A stretch of 64,000 bases of DNA from NCBI GenBank assembly GCA_038321965.1, contig JBBQFL010000019.1, positions 1 through 64,000 of the forward strand, read 5' to 3'. The notes beneath the pieces were generated by a model, which did not search any database, was not told the origin of the DNA, and was given only the letters and a program-made list of their open reading frames with translations. This stretch comes from UKL13-2 sp038321965. GTDB taxonomy: Bacteria > Pseudomonadota > Gammaproteobacteria > Burkholderiales > Usitatibacteraceae. The translations under genes were made by a program, and so were the position numbers. Below, one piece after another: positions 58,739-64,000 of the stretch (positions are counted from its first letter, which is position 1; every line of letters starts with the position of its first letter).

Positions 58739-60643
58739 CTAAACGCTGCCGACAATCAGCTTGTTCACGCGCTTCACGAAGGTCGCGGGATCCTCCAACT
58801 GGCCACCTTCAGCGAGCAACGCCTGGTCGAGCAATACCTGGGACCATTCTGCGAAAAGGTCGCCTTCCGTCAGCTTCATCTTGCCAATCAACGCATGTTC
58901 CGGATTGATTTCAAGAATCGGCTGCGAGGCATTCACCTTCTGCCCAGCCGCTTTCAGCATGCGCTCAAGATTGCCAGAAAGCTCGTTCTCATCCACGACC
59001 AAACAGGCCGGTGAGTCGGTCAGGCGGTGCGTCACGCGCACTTCCTTGACCTTGTCGCCAAGTGCAGTCTTGATTTTCTCGACCAGCGGCTTGAATTCTT
59101 CCGAGACTTTTTCCTGCGCCTGCTTTTCAGCTTCGTCTGCCAGCGCGCCAAGATCGAGATCGCCCTTGGCGACTGACGCCAGCTTCTTGCCGCCAAACTC
59201 TTCAAACTGCCCGAGCCACCATTCGTCCACGCTCTCGGTGAACAGAATGACTTCGATGCCTTTCTTCGTGAATACTTCCAGATGCGGGCTGTTCCTGGCA
59301 GCGGCATAGCTATCGGCCGTGACGTAGTAAATCTTCTCCTGCCCATCCTTCATGCGCGACACATAGTCGGCAAACGAAACATTTTGCGCGTCGTCTGTGT
59401 TGTGCGTGGAGGCAAAACGAACGAGCTTGGAGAGTTTTTCCTTGTTGGCGAAATCTTCGCCAAGACCTTCCTTGAATACGCGGCCAAATGCGCTCCAGAA
59501 ACTCGCGTATTTTTCCGTGTGATTTTCGGCCAGGTCTTCGAGGAGGCCGATGATCTTTTTCACGCTGCCGTTCTTGATGGCATCAACGTCTTTTGATTCC
59601 TGCAGGATTTCGCGCGACACATTTAGCGGCAGGTTGTTCGAATCGACCACGCCCTTTACGAAGCGTAGATAACGAGGCAGCAAATGTTCGGCGTCGTCCA
59701 TGATGAATACGCGTTTCACGTAAAGTTTCACGCCGCGCTTGGCGTCGCGGTCGAACATGTCAAACGGCGCTTTGGACGGCAGATACAACAGCTCGGTGTA
59801 CTCGTGCCTGCCTTCGACCTTTGCGTGTGTCCAGGCCAGCGGCTTTTCCCAATCGTGGGAAACGTGCTTGTAGAATTCCTCGTACTCGGCTTCGGTGATA
59901 TCGCTCTTGCTGCGAGTCCACAGTGCGCTTGCCTTGTTGATGGTTTCGAACTCATCCTTGACCACATCTTTTTGCTTGTCCTTGTCCCATTCGGTCTTTT
60001 GCATGACGATGGGCATCTGGATGTGATCGGAATATTTGCGGATGATCGACTTCAAACGCCAGTCGTCCAGAAACTCCTTGGCGTCCTCTTTCAGGTGCAG
60101 CGTAACTTCGGTACCACGTAACAATTTTTCAACGGCTTCGAGGGTAAACTCGCCGTCGCCGGTGCTCTCCCAGCGCACACCGTCGCCCGCAGGCGCGCCC
60201 GCGAGTCTCGTCGTCATCGACACTTTGTCGGAAACGATAAACGCCGAATAAAAGCCCACGCCAAACTGGCCAATTAGGCTTGCGTCTTTTTGCTGGTCGC
60301 CAGTGAGCTTGGAGAAAAATTCCTTGGTGCCGGATTTGGCGATGGTGCCGATATTGGCGATGACTTCATCGCGCGACATACCGATACCGTTGTCAATGAT
60401 GGTGATGGTGCCGGCAGCCTTGTCGACCGAGACGCGAATTTTCAGGTCGGTGTCGCTCTCGTTCAAGGCAGAATTGGTCACGGCCATGAAGCGAAGCTTG
60501 TCGATCGCGTCGGAAGCGTTTGAAACCAGTTCACGCAGGAAGATCTCGCGGTTTGAGTACAACGAATGGATCATTAACTGCAGGAGTTGTTTGACTTCGG
60601 TCTGGAAGGACAGGGTTTGTTTTTGATCGGTTACAGTGGTCAT
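58739..60643 (-). CDS. htpG: Molecular chaperone HtpG (Hsp90)
   Basis: 634 residues. GHKL ATP-binding domain with NSNREIFLRELVSNASDAIDKLR-type start (LYSNREIFLRELVSNASDA), DNGIGMSRDEVI, GTIAKSGTKEF and GQFGVGFYSAF, then the middle domain (LYVKRVFIMDD, LPLNVSREILQE) and C-terminal dimerisation domain. It stabilises client proteins under stress. The sigma32-type promoter at 60688-60719 lies just upstream. Confidence 0.97.
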   Translation of the reverse strand: MTTVTDQKQTLSFQTEVKQLLQLMIHSLYSNREIFLRELVSNASDAIDKLRFMAVTNSALNESDTDLKIRVSVDKAAGTITIIDNGIGMSRDEVIANIGTIAKSGTKEFFSKLTGDQQKDASLIGQFGVGFYSAFIVSDKVSMTTRLAGAPAGDGVRWESTGDGEFTLEAVEKLLRGTEVTLHLKEDAKEFLDDWRLKSIIRKYSDHIQMPIVMQKTEWDKDKQKDVVKDEFETINKASALWTRSKSDITEAEYEEFYKHVSHDWEKPLAWTHAKVEGRHEYTELLYLPSKAPFDMFDRDAKRGVKLYVKRVFIMDDAEHLLPRYLRFVKGVVDSNNLPLNVSREILQESKDVDAIKNGSVKKIIGLLEDLAENHTEKYASFWSAFGRVFKEGLGEDFANKEKLSKLVRFASTHNTDDAQNVSFADYVSRMKDGQEKIYYVTADSYAAARNSPHLEVFTKKGIEVILFTESVDEWWLGQFEEFGGKKLASVAKGDLDLGALADEAEKQAQEKVSEEFKPLVEKIKTALGDKVKEVRVTHRLTDSPACLVVDENELSGNLERMLKAAGQKVNASQPILEINPEHALIGKMKLTEGDLFAEWSQVLLDQALLAEGGQLEDPATFVKRVNKLIVGSV

Positions 60644-60687
60644 GGAAAACTCCGTTGTGAATCAAATTGTTAAGCAAGTTTGCATGG

Positions 60688-60719
60688 CAAATGCGGGTAA
60701 GTGCGCTGATTTTCAAGTG
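60688..60719 (-). promoter_or_regulatory. Sigma32-type heat-shock promoter of htpG
   Basis: On the minus strand CACTTGAAA (60719-60711) is followed by CCGCATTTG (60696-60688) at a 14-base spacing. The consensus is CTTGAAA and CCCCATNT; the -35 is perfect and the -10 differs by one base. This places the start about 35 bases before the htpG ATG. Confidence 0.7.
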
Positions 60720-60761
60720 CTAGAATCGAAGGCAAGCCAAAAAAATATTCAGGAGAGATTG

Positions 60762-62063
60762 ATGCATCGTCAAAAACTCGCGGTCGCCAAGCTGGCAGCA
60801 TGCTTTACGCTGCTGTCTACCCATGCTTTCGCCGACACCATCAGCGTCATTACATCCTTCCCCAAGGAACTGACCGAGGCCTATAAAAAAGCCTATGAGA
60901 CCAAGTATCCAAACGACAAAGTCGAAATCCTGAACAAAAATACGGCTGCCGGTATGGCCTATGTGCGCGAGCAGACCGCAGGCAGTCGTCCGGAAGTCTT
61001 CTGGGCGTCGGCGCCGGACGCATTCGAAGTGCTGGCCGCTCAAAAATTGCTGCAAAAGGTGGATAGTGGCAACCCGAATATTCCCGCCAAAGTCGGCAGC
61101 TATCCGATTAACGACCCAGAAGGCTTCTACAAAGGTCAGGCACTGGCCGGCTACGGCATCATGTGGAATACCCGCTACACCAAAGCCAACAAGCTGCCGG
61201 ACCCCAAGGAATGGGCGGACCTGATGGCACCGGTGTATTTCGGCCACGTCGCCATCTCCTCGCCCTCGCGCTCAGGCACCACGCATCTCACGCTGGAGAC
61301 CATCCTGCAGGGCGAAGGCTGGGACAAAGGTTGGAACCAGATGCTGCGCATTGCAGGCAATTGCGCAGCAATTACCGACCGCAGTTTCGGCGTGCCAGAC
61401 GGCGTTTCCAATGGCCAGTACGGCGTGGGACTGGTCGTCGACTTCTTTGGTCTCGCACCGAAGAATTCCGGCTTCCCGGTCGAATTTGTATATCCAAGCG
61501 TAACAGCCATCGTGCCGGCCAATATCGCCCTCATCGAAGGCGCGAAAAATGCCGCAGCGGGTAAACGCTTCATTCAGTTCACGCTCTCCGATGAGGGCCA
61601 GGCGCTGTTGCTCGACAAGAAAATCAGTCGCTTGCCCGTCATGCCCTCAATGTACGCCAAGGCCCCTGCAGGGTATCCCAATCCTTTTTCGGGGATGATC
61701 AAGGCAAAAGTGAATTTTGATTCCGACTTGTCCGAGTCACGCTATTACGTGGTTTCCTCAATGTTTGATCAGATTGTTACATTCCGCCACAAGGAATTGG
61801 CAGCCGCGACCAAGGCAATTCACGATGCCGAAAAGCGCCTTGGAGGCAAACCCAACCCGCAACTGGGCGAAGCCCGCAAGCTCGCCTTCACCTCCCCCGT
61901 GACCGAAGTGCAGACCAGAGACAAAACCTTGCTGGCACTGTTCAAGGCCGACAAGAAAGATGCGGCTATGACTGCACAAAAAACAAAGGTCGAGGAAGAG
62001 TGGGCACAGAAAGTGAAAGCCAACTACGCGAGGGCTACCGAGCTGGCCAACAGCGCCAAATGA
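60762..62063 (+). CDS. ABC-transporter extracellular solute-binding protein (iron- or phosphonate-type family 1)
   Basis: 433 residues from the ATG at 60762, with AGGAGAG upstream; the longer in-frame start at 60636 overlaps the htpG promoter region. The signal peptide (LAACFTLLSTHAFADT) leads into a periplasmic binding protein: ISVITSFPKELTEAYKKAYETKYP, MAYVREQTAGSRPEVFWASAPDAFEVL, YGIMWNTRYTKANKLPDPKEWADLM, YFGHVAISSPSRSGTTHL and AIVPANIALIEGAKNAAAGKRFIQF. The group includes Fe3+ and other-substrate binders; no permease or ATPase gene is near, so the ligand is unknown. The C-terminal 80 residues are helical and longer than usual. Confidence 0.83.
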   Translation: MHRQKLAVAKLAACFTLLSTHAFADTISVITSFPKELTEAYKKAYETKYPNDKVEILNKNTAAGMAYVREQTAGSRPEVFWASAPDAFEVLAAQKLLQKVDSGNPNIPAKVGSYPINDPEGFYKGQALAGYGIMWNTRYTKANKLPDPKEWADLMAPVYFGHVAISSPSRSGTTHLTLETILQGEGWDKGWNQMLRIAGNCAAITDRSFGVPDGVSNGQYGVGLVVDFFGLAPKNSGFPVEFVYPSVTAIVPANIALIEGAKNAAAGKRFIQFTLSDEGQALLLDKKISRLPVMPSMYAKAPAGYPNPFSGMIKAKVNFDSDLSESRYYVVSSMFDQIVTFRHKELAAATKAIHDAEKRLGGKPNPQLGEARKLAFTSPVTEVQTRDKTLLALFKADKKDAAMTAQKTKVEEEWAQKVKANYARATELANSAK

Positions 62064-62330
62064 CGCAGCAAGAAAAATCGTAACTATCCGGGCGAATAAT
62101 TTTTGGAACTTATTTGATGCCGACAACTCAATACGAGTGCAGTTGTTGTTCCCTTGAAGTGAGTGAGTAGCACCGGGGGCCGCAGGAGTGCGGCCCCCTT
62201 CTGTTTGTGTAGCGCCAATCGGCTGGGCGCACAAACGACACAGGGCGAATAGGCTCCACAAGGATTTCACGACGCTTAGGTTGGTCCGGGCATTCTTTTA
62301 CGAATCACCAATGCAGCGTCACCTGAGCTG
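62064..62330. other. Intergenic stretch containing the terminator of the solute-binding gene
   Basis: No gene is seen. A perfect stem-loop at 62175-62198 is the main feature, and the remaining sequence has no clear promoter hexamers for the minus-strand gene that converges here. Confidence 0.4.
62175..62206 (+). terminator. Rho-independent terminator
   Basis: gggggccgca (62175-62184) pairs with tgcggccccc (62189-62198) around GGAG, followed by a T-rich ttctgttt. It ends the solute-binding gene; the stem is 10 perfect base pairs. Confidence 0.85.
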
Positions 62331-62765
62331 TCAAACGTCCATCGGCTTGCCGTCGTTGAGCCGCATCCAGCCCTTGGCGATGCGGTAAATGTGCCAAATG
62401 ATGACTGCAAAGATGGTGAAGAAACCGACCAACACGAACATCAGCAGCATGCTCAGCACTGCCCATAGCATGCCCCACCAGAAGGTGCGCATCTGCCAGC
62501 GAAAATGGCCTTCTAGCGGCGTGCCCTTGACGTCGTCGAGCTTGATGTAATTGAGGATGATCGCAGCGAGTGTTCCCAATCCGCCGGTAACGTACCCCGC
62601 CGCCATCAGCCCGTAAATAACGTGGGTGATCTCGATATCTTTCTTGGCGCCCAATGGCGCAGGTGTGCCGGTGTCAAGATCTTTACTCACCTGCGGAAGC
62701 GGCGGTGGCGTCAGTGGAGATGGCAGTTCCGGGAGCGGCACGTTGTATGGGTTTTGGTCGGTCAT
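62331..62765 (-). CDS. DUF4870-family inner-membrane protein
   Basis: 144 residues. A Pro-rich N-terminal 40 residues, then three hydrophobic segments (about 47-71, 96-115, 115-135) with HVIYGLMAAGYVTGGLG, GHFRWQMRTFWWGMLWAV and FTIFAVIIWHIYRIAKGW, a pattern of DUF4870/Tic20-like small membrane proteins. No function known. It is read towards the terminator of the solute-binding gene. Confidence 0.7.
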   Translation of the reverse strand: MTDQNPYNVPLPELPSPLTPPPLPQVSKDLDTGTPAPLGAKKDIEITHVIYGLMAAGYVTGGLGTLAAIILNYIKLDDVKGTPLEGHFRWQMRTFWWGMLWAVLSMLLMFVLVGFFTIFAVIIWHIYRIAKGWMRLNDGKPMDV

Positions 62766-62959
62766 ATTTTTCCTTCAGGATTTGCTTCAATCGGGAACGC
62801 GAACACGTGACATTCAAACATCTAAGGTGAGCCTAGATCAAGCATCTTGCACGCTGCAAGTCGACAACCCAGAACTGTACCGAGCTTTCCCCGATCTAGC
62901 CGCGTCGGTCGCCGACGTATGGAGCACCAGCTGCGGCCCGTCTTTCACCTGATGCGTGC

Positions 62960-63400
62960 TTAGGCGAGCGGATAGTCGTAACGGATGAAACCGTTGAATT
63001 TGGCCACCTTGTCATAGAGCGCCCGGGCGGCGGTGTTGTGTTCCTGCGTCTGCCAGTAAAGGCGCGTAGCACCACGTTCAGTTGAGGCCTTGGCGACCGC
63101 CTCAATCAGCGCGCGTGCCACACCTCGTCCTCGCGCTGCAGGCTCGACGAACAGATCCTGCAGATAGCATACTTTTTGCGCCCATACGCTCGTGTGAAAA
63201 AGATAGTGCGCGATACCGATTAGTGGGCCGTCAGTGGTTGCGCCGAGGCCGAATACACCGTCACTGGCCAAAAGCCGCTGCCAAGCCAGTTCGTATTCGG
63301 CATCCGGGATAGTGGTTTTATAGAACGTCTTGTAGCCGCGGGCTAGCGCATCCCAGCTGACTTTGTCTTCGACACGGAGCGGTACGATGTGGATGCTCAT
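62960..63400 (-). CDS. GNAT-family N-acetyltransferase
   Basis: 146 residues from the ATG at 63400. GNAT pattern: VCYLQDLFVEPAARGRGVARALIEAVAKASTERGATRLYWQTQ with the acetyl-CoA pyrophosphate-binding R-x-x-G-x-A and the following helix, and NTAARALYDKVAKFNGFIRYDYPL. The substrate is unknown; a polyamine- or diamine-type acetyltransferase is possible. It stands between DUF4870 and the truncated thiamine-diphosphate enzyme. Confidence 0.85.
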   Translation of the reverse strand: MSIHIVPLRVEDKVSWDALARGYKTFYKTTIPDAEYELAWQRLLASDGVFGLGATTDGPLIGIAHYLFHTSVWAQKVCYLQDLFVEPAARGRGVARALIEAVAKASTERGATRLYWQTQEHNTAARALYDKVAKFNGFIRYDYPLA

Positions 63401-63512
63401 GCTTGCTTCCGCAAATGATGGAAACCTGATTTCAGCGCTAACCTCTATAGCCATAGCGCCTTTCCAGCGCTTTTGCCGCCAAACACCGCACCAATACTAG
63501 AGTTGCAGTTTT

Positions 63513-64000
63513 CTAGCGGGCTTCGGCCGCCTCTCGAATCGCTCGCAGCGTCGTATTCGGCGATATCGCTTCCGGATCGATGCGAATTTCAATCAGTGCC
63601 GGTCTTCCCGCCTTCATCGCGCGCTCAAACGCAGGTGCAAATTCGACTGTATTCGAAACCACTTCGCCACTGGCACCGAATGCTCGCGCGTACGCGGCAA
63701 AATCCGGATTGACCAGCGCAGTCCCATACACATGCCCCGGGAATTCGCGTTCCTGATGCATGCGGATGGTGCCGTACATATTGTTGTTCACCACGATGAA
63801 AATGACGTTCAACCGGTATTGAACTGCCGTGGCCAGTTCCTGCCCGGTCATGAGAAAACAGCCGTCGCCGGCGAAAGCGACCACGACACGGTCTGGATGC
63901 ACGGCCTTGGCCGAGATCGCCGCGGGCACACCGTAGCCCATCGCACCGGATGTCGGGGCGAGTTGGGTGCGAAAACCGCGATAGCGATGAAAACGGTGCA
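63513..64000 (-). CDS. Thiamine-diphosphate-dependent enzyme, acetolactate-synthase-like, C-terminal part (cut by window edge)
   Basis: About 162 residues remain; the frame runs on through the right edge (reading ...LAPTSGAMGYGVPAAISAK). The C-terminal ThDP-binding domain has VVVAFAGDGCFLMTGQELATAVQYRLNVIFIVVNNNMYGT, the GDG...N(x)N diphosphate/Mg motif, and a PAFERAMKAGRPALIEIRID end. The family includes acetolactate synthase, benzoylformate decarboxylase and related enzymes; the N-terminal part needed to choose is outside the window. Confidence 0.88.
   Translation of the reverse strand, partial: HRFHRYRGFRTQLAPTSGAMGYGVPAAISAKAVHPDRVVVAFAGDGCFLMTGQELATAVQYRLNVIFIVVNNNMYGTIRMHQEREFPGHVYGTALVNPDFAAYARAFGASGEVVSNTVEFAPAFERAMKAGRPALIEIRIDPEAISPNTTLRAIREAAEAR

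Noticed and set aside
60762..62063. Complete ABC importer operon
   Set aside because: Only the binding protein is present; the neighbours are htpG and a DUF4870 gene, with a terminator after the binding protein.

Overview
The window is chromosomal DNA of a Gram-negative bacterium, most likely a betaproteobacterium (Burkholderiales or Nitrosomonadales grade). I infer this from gene order: exbB-exbD-lpxK-Trm112-like-kdsB-adk, tgt-yajC-secD-secF, tsaE-amiC with divergent queG and nearby mutL-miaA, and gltX followed by tRNA-Ala and tRNA-Glu. The protein sequences and the moderately high G+C (judged by eye) agree. No single gene fixes the genus.

Positions 1-6518 look like the right part of an integrated mobilizable element. 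It holds the edge of an IS66-type insertion, a decayed traD-like copy, two exported cargo proteins (an Asp-box propeller fused to a DsbC-like thiol-disulfide domain, and a lipoprotein), a traD-like gene, an RSF1010/R1162-type oriT, a MobA/MobL (MobQ) relaxase with an LPD7-like tail, and a winged-helix-like protein. It ends at a short copy of a tRNA-Ser 3' end followed directly by an orphan rho-independent terminator. That is the footprint expected when an element inserts into the 3' end of a tRNA gene. No integrase is in view; it and the intact tRNA-Ser should lie left of the window.

Positions 6.8-24 kb are core genome: a methyltransferase, gltX with its tRNAs, a bufferin operon (bufABC, periplasmic copper-binding RiPP) with a hairpin between bufA and bufB, dcd, apbC/mrp, metG with a release-factor-like gene and acylphosphatase in an overlapping chain, a DedA protein, and secF-secD-yajC-tgt.

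Positions 24-41 kb are more variable. They hold an HD-GYP protein with an altered HD motif beside an EAL protein (both c-di-GMP turnover type), a GH71/99-like secreted protein, a hydroxypyruvate isomerase-like gene, a NYN/OST-HTH protein, a TetR-hydrolase pair followed by an acyl-CoA ligase, an H+-pyrophosphatase with an unusual Pro/Ala-rich tail, a TonB-family protein, and an unrecognised two-gene set (secreted serine-hydrolase-like protein plus a membrane-anchored beta-rich protein) behind a well-formed promoter.

Positions 41.4-64 kb are mostly housekeeping: PPi-dependent phosphofructokinase, adk, kdsB, lpxK, exbDB, xseA, a dodecin variant, miaA, mutL, a GGDEF-EAL protein, amiC, tsaE, queG, htpG with a sigma32-like promoter, a solute-binding protein and a truncated thiamine-diphosphate enzyme. 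Membrane pyrophosphatase and PPi-phosphofructokinase in one window suggest a metabolism that uses pyrophosphate as an energy carrier. The least explained pieces are the propeller-DsbC fusion on the mobile element and the 38.1-40.4 kb gene pair.
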